In this document: in pieces, positions 11,431-18,813 of the stretch | Layout of the letters: the number at the start of each line of letters is the position of its first letter | Numbering within the stretch: the first letter of the stretch is position 1 | Assembly (NCBI RefSeq): GCF_000759795.1 | Contig: NZ_BBMZ01000008.1 | Span: 310,001 to 374,000, forward strand | Length of the DNA stretch: 64,000 nucleotides | Source of the DNA: Pseudescherichia vulneris NBRC 102420 | GTDB lineage: Bacteria > Pseudomonadota > Gammaproteobacteria > Enterobacterales > Enterobacteriaceae | Direction of reading: 5' to 3' | Position numbers and translations under genes: made by a program | Notes under the pieces: generated by a model | Seen by the model: only the letters and a program-made list of their open reading frames with translations | Databases searched by the model: none | Told to the model about the DNA's origin: nothing

Positions 11431-11832
11431 TTACTGATAGTCGAAGCGGAAAACGTCTTCGCAGGCCTGCTGGAACGCCGCGTCGTTTTGCACGTCGCAG
11501 GTACGCTGCCAGCCGCTTACGCCGCTGCTGCTGCTCCACTGCGGCACCAGCGTCACGCTCAGCCCGGCGAGGCTCTCCTGCCCGGTCAGCGTGACCGTAC
11601 CGTTCTCGACGCTCATCTCGGAAACGTAGCGCGTGGTGGTGGGAGAGGGGATACCATTGCTGCCGCCGTCGCAGCTCTCCGTACCGCCACGATCGAGAGC
11701 GCACAGCTCAATGGCGGTGCGGTAGGGAATAAAGGTTTGCAGCATGTCGGTGAGGGCCGCTTTGCGCAGGTAGTTTTGGTAAGCGGGAATGCCGATAGCG
11801 CTGAGGATGGCAATAATGCCGATCACCACCAT
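11431..11832 (-). pseudogene. ppdD: ppdD 3' fragment (major type IV prepilin, codons 17 to the stop)
   Basis: This part encodes MVVIGIIAILSAIGIPAYQNYL, the hydrophobic spine of a type IV pilin, and then the globular domain with the C-terminal disulfide pair. It has no signal peptide or prepilin cleavage site. Those lie 36.4 kb away at 48223-48276. Joining the two halves at CACCAT restores an intact prepilin in frame. The prophage has therefore split the gene without loss of bases, and precise excision would restore it. Confidence 0.93.
11827..11832. other. attL core (CACCAT)
   Basis: The ppdD sequence GATCACCACCAT ends here and phage sequence (AAGGTATG) begins. The six bases CACCAT also occur at the right junction, 48223-48228. 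So short a common core is typical of large serine integrases. The inferred attP core is CTAAG-CACCAT-AAGGT. Confidence 0.85.
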
Positions 11833-11876
11833 AAGGTATGCTAAATTACAGTAAAATTTTGAACTGGATGAACGTA

Positions 11877-13535
11877 ATGATTACTAAGACGGCATATTGT
11901 TATTGCAGGGTATCTACTAAGCATCAGGGAACTGATAAGGGTGGGTATGGTATGTCTCGCCAACAAAACCTTTTGATGAACTATGTAGATACATATCGTG
12001 ATCAAGAAAAACTTGGGTATAGTCTTAGTACTGAATCAGTTGTTTTTCTTAATGCCGAAGGTGTATCTGGATTTTCGGGAAAAAACTTGGCACCAGGTTC
12101 CGTACTACTAAATTTCATTGAAGATATCAGGTCAGGCCGTATAAAAAATGCGGTGCTTTGTCTCGAAAACATTGACCGATGGAGCCGAACCAATCCCCAG
12201 ACAGCGGCCCTGATGTTTTTGCAACTAATTGAATCGGGCTGCAATATTCACGAGGCGGAAAATGAAATTGTACACCATAAACATTCTGATTTGAACCTAA
12301 TTAGCTCTGGACTGATTCGAAGCCATAAAGAGTCTTTGCGAAAACAGAGATTATCTCTGAAAAACTGGGATAAACGTTTCGATAATGTTGTTAAAAATAA
12401 TGCAGTACTCACAGGCCGTTGCCCCAGTTGGCTGAGGGTTGAGAATAATGAGTACATCGAATTACCAGAGCATACTAAATCGATACGGTTGATCTTTGAG
12501 TTGTACAATAAAGGTTTTGGTCAGGCGTATATTAGAGAAGAGTTAAATAAGCGTGGTTGGCTATACAATAATAAAACTTGGGGAGATTGGAACGTACATC
12601 GTATCTTAAATGACATACGTGTAACTGGTAAACATCGTACACAATCTGATTTGCGTAAGCACTTAGACGGGATCAGTTTATACCCAGTAATTATTTCAGA
12701 TCTGGATTACAATACCGCCCAGCAAAGGTTGAAAAGCCCTGGTAGGAATAAGAAGATCAATAAAAGAGCAAATACCATTTTTGCAGGTATTATGATGTGT
12801 GGTGTATGCAATAGTGCACACATTTTGCTTCATACAGATGGTACTAAACGATTCGGTAGATGCTCATATTCCCTCGCTGGTAATGAAAGATGTAAGGCGA
12901 GAGGCTTCAAATATGAAATCATTGAAAATGCAATCATTGAACATATGAGGCATTTTCATATTGAGACTTTAGGCGTAACAAGTTCTAATGAAGAAAAAAC
13001 ACAACTATTAGAAGAATTGACATACTATTCAAATTACCGAAATGAAGTACTTAAGGTTGTTGACGCAGTTGATATACCAAGTGAACGTGATTATCGGATT
13101 CTCACTAACATTGAAAACAAGATACGTGAGATTGAAATAAGAATTGAAGAGTTGAAGCTCATTAATAACATTGATAATGATTTCGATGATGTAGTAAAGA
13201 GCATTACACCTGAATTAGCAGATGTAAGTAACATTGCTTTGAGGCAAGAGTTTAATATCAAACTACGTAAAATCATTAAGGTGATTAAAATCATTAAGTA
13301 CGATAAAAATCTTCTGATCGCAATAGAGTATCTTGTTGGTGGAGATGTGCAATGGTTGAACATCGATTCCAGTACTGGAGAACTACATCGCAATACATAC
13401 ATTGAGGATGGTTTTGTTAATTTCAAAACCAATAAGGGTATGGTTACGTATGATAGTACTAAGAATACATACTCAATGGGTGATGATATCTTGACTGAAG
13501 ATAAAGTTAAGAAACTCTTGTCTGAAGATAACTAA
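11877..13535 (+). CDS. int: Large serine recombinase (phage integrase)
   Basis: Site-specific integrase of the large serine family. The N-terminal resolvase domain carries the catalytic serine in CYCRVSTKHQ. The recombinase domain follows, then a Cys4 zinc ribbon (MCGVC, later GRCSY and ERCKARG at about residues 300-345) and a C-terminal coiled coil with charged helices. I prefer MITKTAYCYCRVST at 11877; ATGs at 11868 and 11838 are in frame, and none has a strong ribosome site. The gene lies within 50 bases of attL, the usual place. In the circular phage it would lie just downstream of the methyltransferase gene. Confidence 0.95.
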   Translation: MITKTAYCYCRVSTKHQGTDKGGYGMSRQQNLLMNYVDTYRDQEKLGYSLSTESVVFLNAEGVSGFSGKNLAPGSVLLNFIEDIRSGRIKNAVLCLENIDRWSRTNPQTAALMFLQLIESGCNIHEAENEIVHHKHSDLNLISSGLIRSHKESLRKQRLSLKNWDKRFDNVVKNNAVLTGRCPSWLRVENNEYIELPEHTKSIRLIFELYNKGFGQAYIREELNKRGWLYNNKTWGDWNVHRILNDIRVTGKHRTQSDLRKHLDGISLYPVIISDLDYNTAQQRLKSPGRNKKINKRANTIFAGIMMCGVCNSAHILLHTDGTKRFGRCSYSLAGNERCKARGFKYEIIENAIIEHMRHFHIETLGVTSSNEEKTQLLEELTYYSNYRNEVLKVVDAVDIPSERDYRILTNIENKIREIEIRIEELKLINNIDNDFDDVVKSITPELADVSNIALRQEFNIKLRKIIKVIKIIKYDKNLLIAIEYLVGGDVQWLNIDSSTGELHRNTYIEDGFVNFKTNKGMVTYDSTKNTYSMGDDILTEDKVKKLLSEDN

Positions 13536-13549
13536 TGTATTAGTACTTT

Positions 13550-13573
13550 AAAGGCCCCATATGGGGCTTTTTT
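13550..13573 (+). terminator. Terminator after the integrase gene
   Basis: GCCCCAT-ATGGGGC perfect stem flanked by A and T runs, 15 bases after the int stop. Confidence 0.9.
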
Positions 13574-13612
13574 ATTGCCAAAAATAAATTACCTAATAGC
13601 TTTATCAAAACC

Positions 13613-13656
13613 CATATAGTGTTTTAGAAAGTACTTAATAGTACTAATACTATATG
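13613..13656. promoter_or_regulatory. Operator-like dyad with paired AGTACT sites
   Basis: CATATAGT (13613-13620) and ACTATATG (13649-13656) form a perfect inverted repeat. Inside it are two AGTACT palindromes at 13630-13635 and 13640-13645; a third lies at 13675-13680. The rest of the gap to the next gene (13574-13936) is AT-rich, has no convincing ORF, and ends with a ribosome site (GAGGTGA). The dyad could be the control region for the left phage operon. No protein has been linked to it. Confidence 0.5.
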
Positions 13657-13936
13657 TTTTGCCCCATCCTAATTAGTACTTTCAACATTAAAACTCAAAA
13701 AAGTAATTACTTTGAACTTATCTTTACAATTTTCTTTTCCCAGTAATTAGTTAATTCATCCTTTACTAACAGGGAGTTAGAGCGACTTTTTCTTGGTTTT
13801 AGGGATTGTTAGGTGTCAGTATGAAAAAACCGATAAAAATAAATTTGCATGTTCGCATTTCAGTTTATATTCTCTGCTCATCGAAACGCTTCGGTACTAC
13901 CAGTTTCCTAAATATAAATTTTAATAGAGGTGAGTG

Positions 13937-14464
13937 ATGATGAATTTAGATAAAATGAAAACGCAGGATTTAATGGATCTGATTGAGAAGGCGAAGGCTC
14001 AAATCCAGAAACAAGAGGTACTGCAATTTCAAATGGAAGAAATCAAACGGATGATTGCTGAGTACGGCCTTGATGTTACAGATGTTATCCGAGAGTTAGG
14101 CGGCACAGTGGCAACAACCAAAGCAGAAGTGAAAAAGTACCAAATTACTTTGGGTGAATCTACCTATGAAACGAGTCATAAAAAACTTACTAAAGCAATT
14201 ACTGATTCACCAGAATACCAACAAGTAGTTAAGGAAAGAAAAGAACTCAAAGTACTTGATACTTTCATGCGAGCCTACAGTACCGAGTACCAACAGGATT
14301 TCCCAATAAATGCCAAGTACAATGGCGAAGAGTTCTATATGAATGAGAAAGGTACTTTGAATGGTGTCAGTCAGAAGTACTACCAGAAGTACTTGAAAGA
14401 TTATGCCTTAGAGGATAGCAAGAAAAATATTCAAGACTTTAAAAAATTAGCAATAGCTAAGTAA
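13937..14464 (+). CDS. H-NS-like coiled-coil protein (putative nucleoid-associated/regulatory)
   Basis: The first 55 residues form a charged coiled coil ending IKRMIAEYGLDVTDVIRELG. This resembles the oligomerisation domain of H-NS-family proteins, especially the type with the AEYGL hinge. The C-terminal half is lysine-rich with KYNGEEFYMNEKG and KYYQKYLKDY, but I do not see the canonical DNA-binding loop motif. Tandem ATGs at 13937 and 13940 follow GAGGTGA. It is the first gene after the long left regulatory gap. It could silence or shape phage expression, or antagonise host H-NS; this is inference. GTAC is dense here (about 10 sites in 531 bases). Confidence 0.5.
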   Translation: MMNLDKMKTQDLMDLIEKAKAQIQKQEVLQFQMEEIKRMIAEYGLDVTDVIRELGGTVATTKAEVKKYQITLGESTYETSHKKLTKAITDSPEYQQVVKERKELKVLDTFMRAYSTEYQQDFPINAKYNGEEFYMNEKGTLNGVSQKYYQKYLKDYALEDSKKNIQDFKKLAIAK

Positions 14465-14584
14465 TAAAGCATCAACATTGAGCCGGACAATGTTGTAGCT
14501 AAATGAATGCATAACCATCTTTTCTACCTCAAATATAAATTAAATGATAAATACTACATACTAATTAAGACGGAGGTATGTAGT

Positions 14585-14707
14585 ATGTTGTGGTTAATAG
14601 ATGGTTTTGTAGAGATTTTCAGAACGGTACTATATGTTGTTTTACTACCATTTGTTTTTTTTATTTCTACTGTTTATCGCCATATTCAGGCCGTCTTGGA
14701 TAAATAA
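14585..14707 (+). CDS. Small single-span membrane peptide (40 aa)
   Basis: Starts MLWLIDGFVEIFRT and has one hydrophobic span (VLYVVLLPFVFFISTVY), ending in a short polar tail. The ribosome site GGAGG at 14572-14576 is eight bases from this ATG, which is why I prefer it to a start 78 bases upstream. The function is unknown. Small phage peptides of this kind include toxins, lysis modulators and exclusion factors, but nothing here decides between them. Confidence 0.5.
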   Translation: MLWLIDGFVEIFRTVLYVVLLPFVFFISTVYRHIQAVLDK

Positions 14708-14822
14708 AGTAGAAAACGAAAAAAGGTGAAACAAAAAAGTTTTTTATCCTATACTTAATATAGAGATAGAAGATTCCTTCTCAAATGGGTTTTGAACCGT
14801 ACAAATAATAGGATAATTGTAA

Positions 14823-15092
14823 ATGAATAAATTACGTTTCATGAACGCCCAGCGAATGGCTCGGCTACATCCAGAGACATTTTTGGTGTATGACTATGAT
14901 GAGTTGTCGTTATTAAAACCGGGGCATCTGGTAAAAGTGTGTTCTAATCGTGAACGTTTTTGGGTAGTAATAACAAATGTAGAAGGTAAGCGTTTTACGG
15001 GTACAGTGGCTAATAATCTTGTTTTTAATGATATTGCATATGGCGAAACAGTTCAATTTACAATGACTAATATATTTGATTATCAAATGTAA
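14823..15092 (+). CDS. Small beta-barrel-like protein (DUF2314-type fold suspected)
   Basis: An 89-residue protein. The central part reads as PGHLVKVCSNRERFWVVIT, then GKRFTGTVANNLVF and YGETVQFTMTNIFD. That order (a buried Trp in WV.VT, a G.V.N turn, a G..V.F strand, and I.D) resembles DUF2314-like domains. Function is unknown. A possible -10 (TATACT) lies in the T-rich stretch around 14750. It is probably expressed early, with the left operon. Confidence 0.45.
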   Translation: MNKLRFMNAQRMARLHPETFLVYDYDELSLLKPGHLVKVCSNRERFWVVITNVEGKRFTGTVANNLVFNDIAYGETVQFTMTNIFDYQM

Positions 15093-15121
15093 AGATATAA
15101 GTTGATTTTACTATAAATAAA

Positions 15122-15150
15122 TGAAACAGAAAAACTTATTGTGGTATAAT
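15122..15150 (+). promoter_or_regulatory. Promoter with extended -10 for candidate sRNA
   Basis: TATAAT at 15145-15150 is preceded by TGG, giving a perfect extended -10 (TGnTATAAT). A weak -35-like TGAAAC lies 17 bases upstream. The predicted start is near 15157. Confidence 0.65.
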
Positions 15151-15156
15151 CATAAT

Positions 15157-15243
15157 AAATAACCTTTTAACGTCGGGTCAGCACGTTAGATATTATTTAC
15201 CTCCTAAGAAAAAGATACCTGCATTTCTTGCAGGTACTTTTTT
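15157..15243 (+). ncRNA. Candidate phage small RNA (about 85 nt) with an anti-Shine-Dalgarno segment
   Basis: The transcript would run from the extended -10 promoter to a perfect terminator: TACCTGCA (15216-15223) pairs with TGCAGGTA (15229-15236), followed by TTTTTT. A first hairpin is formed by TAACGT (15168-15173) and ACGTTA (15183-15188). The unpaired linker holds ACCTCCT at 15199-15205, complementary to strong ribosome sites such as GGAGGT at 15454-15459. No ORF fits. It could instead be an attenuated leader of the ribbon-helix-helix gene downstream. Confidence 0.55.
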
Positions 15244-15286
15244 GCGGGAAAAATTCAATAATTCGTATACACATATAGGTAAACTT

Positions 15287-15448
15287 ATGAATCAAATTAA
15301 AAAAGGTAATGTTATTACTGTGCGTTTGAATGATGTTCAAGTACAGGCACTACAGGAGATTATGAACAGTGACAAAGTACAAAAGAAGAACTTATCAGCT
15401 ACTTTACAATATCTTGTAAATCAGTACATGGTGTTCAATAAAAAATAA
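15287..15448 (+). CDS. Ribbon-helix-helix-like small DNA-binding protein
   Basis: A 53-residue protein. One strand (NVITVRLNDVQVQAL) is followed by two helices (LQEIMNSDKVQKKN, LSATLQYLVNQYMVF), the layout of Arc/MetJ-type repressors. I chose the ATG at 15287 (MNQIKKGNVITVRL); the frame also extends to a TTG at 15242 inside the terminator. It is one of the few DNA-binding candidates in a prophage without a recognisable repressor. Target and role are unknown. Confidence 0.5.
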   Translation: MNQIKKGNVITVRLNDVQVQALQEIMNSDKVQKKNLSATLQYLVNQYMVFNKK

Positions 15449-15465
15449 AATATGGAGGTTACAAT

Positions 15466-16026
15466 ATGATGATTCATGGAACGAATCACGCGAAATACAA
15501 TGATGATTATTTCGTATCAAATGATGGGAAGGTTTGGAGTGTAAAGAGAAAACAATATATTTCTACTTACTTCAATAAAATAACTGGTTATTACCAAGTA
15601 TCAATAAACGGTAAAACAGTAAATTTGCATATTGTTGTTTGTACTGCATTCCATAAAGATAAAAATTCAGGTGATGAAGTACATCATAAAGATAATGATC
15701 GTACTAATAATTCTGAATCAAATCTTGAATGGGTATCTCATCGGGAAAATACTTCATCTAAAAATAGAAAGCGGAAGAAAGATACGAGTGGTTGGTTGAG
15801 TTCAGAACAATATAACGATTTATTTAGAGAGTATGCCACTGGTAAACATACGCAGACCACAATAACGACATGGGCTAATGCAGAGTTCAAACGGGATTCT
15901 TCAAAACAAGTTTATGGTTCGATACTGAACGGTACAAAGTTTGAATCCAGATATCAGCAGTTACCTAAAGATGTTGTTGATAACGTATCAGAAGTAACAC
16001 TAAGAAATACCAAGTACAAAAGATAA
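15466..16026 (+). CDS. HNH endonuclease (NUMOD4-HNH homing type)
   Basis: The N-terminal part (YNDDYFVSNDGKVWSVKRKQY) is like the NUMOD4 module. The HNH motif follows at residues 55-100: LHIVVCTAF, then VHHKDNDRTNNSESNLEWVS with the catalytic histidines and asparagines. The C-terminus is lysine-rich and probably binds DNA. A strong ribosome site (GGAGGT) is six bases from the ATG. Free-standing HNH enzymes in phages are often selfish homing endonucleases, but some nick DNA for packaging; this one lies next to the replication-like gene, not terminase. Confidence 0.85.
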   Translation: MMIHGTNHAKYNDDYFVSNDGKVWSVKRKQYISTYFNKITGYYQVSINGKTVNLHIVVCTAFHKDKNSGDEVHHKDNDRTNNSESNLEWVSHRENTSSKNRKRKKDTSGWLSSEQYNDLFREYATGKHTQTTITTWANAEFKRDSSKQVYGSILNGTKFESRYQQLPKDVVDNVSEVTLRNTKYKR

Positions 16027-16030
16027 AAAA

Positions 16031-16056
16031 GATGCCAGTACTGGAATACTGGCATC
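16031..16056. terminator. Ten-bp hairpin containing CCAGTACTGG
   Basis: GATGCCAGTA (16031-16040) pairs perfectly with TACTGGCATC (16047-16056). No T-run follows, so termination is uncertain. The left arm and loop contain one of the nine CCAGTACTGG palindromes of the prophage. Confidence 0.5.
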
Positions 16057-16089
16057 TAAATATTAAACATTAACTAAAAGGATTTTTAC

Positions 16090-17532
16090 ATGAGTATTTA
16101 TAAAAATAATAAACTAAAATTTATCGCTGGAGAACCAGGAACAGGTAAAGGCGTACATATCAAAACTGAGATCTTCAATAATCCTCATAAACGGTTTTTG
16201 ATAGTACAACCAACTAAGGAACTCATTGATGAGTTCAGTAAAGACATTTTGGATGCAGTTATCGTCCATACAGGTACTTATAGTAGTGATCTACTTACTG
16301 AAATCCATAAGCAACTGAGCAGTACTAAACCGTGCGTAATGTTCATTACTGACAAAATGTACTATAGAATTGACCTGTATCGTCTCATGGGCTGGACGAT
16401 CTTCATTGATGATTGCGTTGATTTTTGTAACGTCATTTCACGTAATAAATCGAATCAGGATAACATTGAGGCAGTTTATGAAAAAATGTTCATTACTGGT
16501 GATTACATTGAGATAGAAGGGGACGGCGGCGACCTTGACCGTATGTACCGTACATATGATCTATGCCCTATTGAAAACATATCTCAGGATCTACAGGATG
16601 CTTGGAAACATTACAAGCAACTGGACATGTACCATCGCAAGGGTATCTATGAAGAGTCCCTCAATGAAAAATATAACAAAGTTATTCTTTGGGGCGATTA
16701 TGATATTGCACAGTACACAGACCACCAGTACAATTTAGATATTACATACCTTGCAAATAACTTTGAACAGACATTACTGTACAAAGCGAATAAAGAAAAA
16801 TTCATACAGGTACATTACAACAAAACTTTCAAAGAAAATAATAATTCTCGAATTGTTATGAACTACTTTATGAAGGATGAAAAGTTTGGCCTGTCAAAAA
16901 GCATTATGAAGAATCAAAAAGCTACCATCGATAAGATTGAAAAGTACATCACAGATAACGTATCTAACTACTATTGGACGATAAACAATGATGAAGAGAT
17001 TACATTCTCACTGTCTGGTAAGAAGATCGGCTGTAATCAGCGTGGCATCAATACTCTTATGGACTATACCTCGGCGGTATTCATGGCAGCAATGAATCCA
17101 TCAGATGTTGTAGTACCCCACTACAACGCAATTTGGGGACTGGAAAGCACTGATCTTGTGAACCAGTGGACATACGAAACTCTAAACCAGTTTGTGTACC
17201 GGGGCATTGTTCGCAACTACAGTAGTGATGAGGTAATGAACGTCTATGTGTTTGATGAGGTTACAGCACATACGATGCAAGGTGCTAAGTACAACTACAT
17301 CAATCTGGGACTTACTAAAGTACGTAAAGAAGCTGGGCGGCCAAAAGGTACTGTTAAGGGCGATAAAGTACTTGCAACTCGTTTCGCCAACTTCAAAGCA
17401 CGTAATAAGAGCAAGCCAGATTTCAAGAAGCGATTTTATGATTGGCGTAATGAACAGGAACAGTATGCTGACCAACACGGATTGGAATGGTTAGAACAAT
17501 TAGATTATTACCAAAATGTACTTTCATTTTGA
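16090..17532 (+). CDS. Helicase-like P-loop ATPase (putative phage replication protein)
   Basis: The 480-residue protein has a Walker A motif near the start (FIAGEPGTGKGVHIKTEI). The strand-plus-motif Ia pattern FLIVQPTKELIDEF follows, then Walker B at IFIDDC. In the C-terminal half, MDYTSAVFMAAMNPSD and LNQFVYRGIVRNYSSD occupy places like motifs V-VI of superfamily 2 helicases. It is the only replication-like gene seen; no primase, DnaB or DnaC homologue is apparent. A structured, non-coding 530-base block follows directly, a common position for a phage origin. The C-terminal 80 residues are basic. Confidence 0.65.
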   Translation: MSIYKNNKLKFIAGEPGTGKGVHIKTEIFNNPHKRFLIVQPTKELIDEFSKDILDAVIVHTGTYSSDLLTEIHKQLSSTKPCVMFITDKMYYRIDLYRLMGWTIFIDDCVDFCNVISRNKSNQDNIEAVYEKMFITGDYIEIEGDGGDLDRMYRTYDLCPIENISQDLQDAWKHYKQLDMYHRKGIYEESLNEKYNKVILWGDYDIAQYTDHQYNLDITYLANNFEQTLLYKANKEKFIQVHYNKTFKENNNSRIVMNYFMKDEKFGLSKSIMKNQKATIDKIEKYITDNVSNYYWTINNDEEITFSLSGKKIGCNQRGINTLMDYTSAVFMAAMNPSDVVVPHYNAIWGLESTDLVNQWTYETLNQFVYRGIVRNYSSDEVMNVYVFDEVTAHTMQGAKYNYINLGLTKVRKEAGRPKGTVKGDKVLATRFANFKARNKSKPDFKKRFYDWRNEQEQYADQHGLEWLEQLDYYQNVLSF

Positions 17533-17601
17533 CTTTAGCGATATGGCATCATAATAGCGATATGTTTATTACTTATATAGTATAACTATTATTCATATCG
17601 C
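17529..17601 (+). promoter_or_regulatory. Promoter overlapped by TAGCGATATG repeats
   Basis: TAGCGATATG occurs at 17536-17545 and 17555-17564, 19 bases apart, and its inverse CATATCGC at 17594-17601. A promoter-like TTGACT (17529-17534) and TAATAG (17552-17557) with a 17-base spacer is interleaved with the direct repeats. This is the layout of a repressor- or initiator-controlled promoter. It overlaps the 3' end of the helicase gene. Confidence 0.5.
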
Positions 17602-17620
17602 ATAATTAAAAAAAAGAGCT

Positions 17621-17670
17621 GATTTAGGGCAATAACGAGGGTACGGAGTACCGGAGAGATGCCCTAAATC
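17621..17670. other. Perfect 11-bp stem with an inner GGTAC/GTACC stem
   Basis: GATTTAGGGCA (17621-17631) pairs with TGCCCTAAATC (17660-17670); inside, GGTAC (17640-17644) pairs with GTACC (17648-17652). A small CCCC/GGGG hairpin follows at about 17689-17700. There is no T-run, so it is not a simple terminator. Confidence 0.6.
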
Positions 17671-17736
17671 TTGAGATGGTTTCATTGTCCCCGTAGGGGG
17701 CAATCGTAACTGTTAATCAAATCACCTGTATATAGG

Positions 17737-17955
17737 TATTGAAGCACAAACGCTTCGCATTTGGCTTGAATTACATCTATTAGGTATCGGCTCAAGTATG
17801 TACTAACATTTTTTTTTGAATGTACTTGATACTGCCGATACCTACAGCAATGTAATTCGATTGGTTTTGATTTAATTGATTCGGTACATAAACCATTTCT
17901 TATTCTGGTTTGTTCAGTACATATGGGAGCGAAGCGATAACCCAATAGCTGCTTC
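17737..17955. ncRNA. Multi-branched structured element (candidate ncRNA or replication origin)
   Basis: CGCTTCGC (17751-17758) pairs with GCGAAGCG (17929-17936), closing two arms. Arm 1 has three collinear pairings: GAATTACAT with ATGTAATTC (17768/17850), TAGGTATCGGC with GCCGATACCTA (17781/17834) and TCAAGTA with TACTTGA (17792/17823). Arm 2 has AAACCA with TGGTTT between flanking GTAC words (17884-17920). Outside, TATTG pairs with CAATA and GAAGC with GCTTC. A minus-strand ORF across it looks spurious. It could be an RNA or a cruciform origin; the sequence does not decide. Confidence 0.5.
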
Positions 17956-18062
17956 TCTATTCAATTATGGTGCGATTAGACAAATAAATGGCACGTGCAT
18001 CTTGCGTAACTTATTGAAATAGGAGCATACTTCTCATTTTTAATAATGAGGAAAATCTTAAA

Positions 18063-18770
18063 ATGAGTAGTACCGCATCAGTTCTCGCTGTTCCAGCAAT
18101 AGGTATCGCGGCTTGGATCATCGGTGGTTGGATGATCACAGATAGTATGACCAACAAGAGCAAGGGGAAGGTACTATCACGTGCTACTGGTGTAGTTGGT
18201 GGATTCGGTATAGGGATTGTAGCTTTTGTGATAGCTCTCGTGACGATTTACATAGGCGAAGAAACCAAAAATGATGTTACAACACAGGAGGTATCAACTA
18301 ACGTCAGTGGAAATTCTTTAGATGCAGACGTTAAAGATGCTAAAACATTTGATATTACCTCAGAAGCCTATATTGAGAGAATGAATAAAATTCTCAGTCG
18401 TATGGAAAAGCCGATTAAAATTGATGTACACATGAATGAACTTGAGTATTCATCATTCGGTGAATATCTTTTTGATAAGAACATAAAATTATCAGTCATG
18501 GCGAACAATGGCGATCATAAAATGAGAGGTGCTATCATTACCTCAATAAATGATGGTGCTACGGAAACTTCTTTGAAAACCCTCTATTTGGTACTTCCCG
18601 CTTTTATGTCTGTCATGGATGAGAAAGCTTCGGAAGGCGTTCCATTCGTAGATATTATTACTAACCTCATGGCAGGAAAATATCCTGATGACACATATGA
18701 AATCAATGGTGTCCATTACGCTTTAGTACATAAAGATGGTGGCGACTTCTTCTTTATTAGACCAGTATAA
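18063..18770 (+). CDS. Two-span membrane protein of unknown function
   Basis: Two hydrophobic segments near the N-terminus (VLAVPAIGIAAWIIGGWMI and GVVGGFGIGIVAFVIALVTI) are followed by a polar domain of about 160 residues that ends DGGDFFFIRPV. I do not recognise a family. It has its own ribosome site (GAGG) and is followed at once by a hairpin, so it is a single-gene unit. GTAC density (about 7 per kb) is well below that of the phage core, suggesting cargo acquired later. A role in superinfection exclusion is possible but unsupported. Confidence 0.6.
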   Translation: MSSTASVLAVPAIGIAAWIIGGWMITDSMTNKSKGKVLSRATGVVGGFGIGIVAFVIALVTIYIGEETKNDVTTQEVSTNVSGNSLDADVKDAKTFDITSEAYIERMNKILSRMEKPIKIDVHMNELEYSSFGEYLFDKNIKLSVMANNGDHKMRGAIITSINDGATETSLKTLYLVLPAFMSVMDEKASEGVPFVDIITNLMAGKYPDDTYEINGVHYALVHKDGGDFFFIRPV

Positions 18771-18779
18771 TATTGTTAT

Positions 18780-18807
18780 AAAGGTGCATTATACTTGCTG
18801 CACCTTT
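18780..18807. terminator. Hairpin between convergent cargo genes
   Basis: AAAGGTGCA (18780-18788) pairs with TGCACCTTT (18799-18807). It separates a + gene from a - gene and could terminate both. Confidence 0.7.
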
Positions 18808-18813
18808 ACAATC

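Noticed and set aside
17682-17945. An 87-codon minus-strand frame in the structured block
   Set aside because: The frame lies across strong inverted repeats and has no ribosome site or family likeness. The base-pairing explains the sequence better than a protein does.
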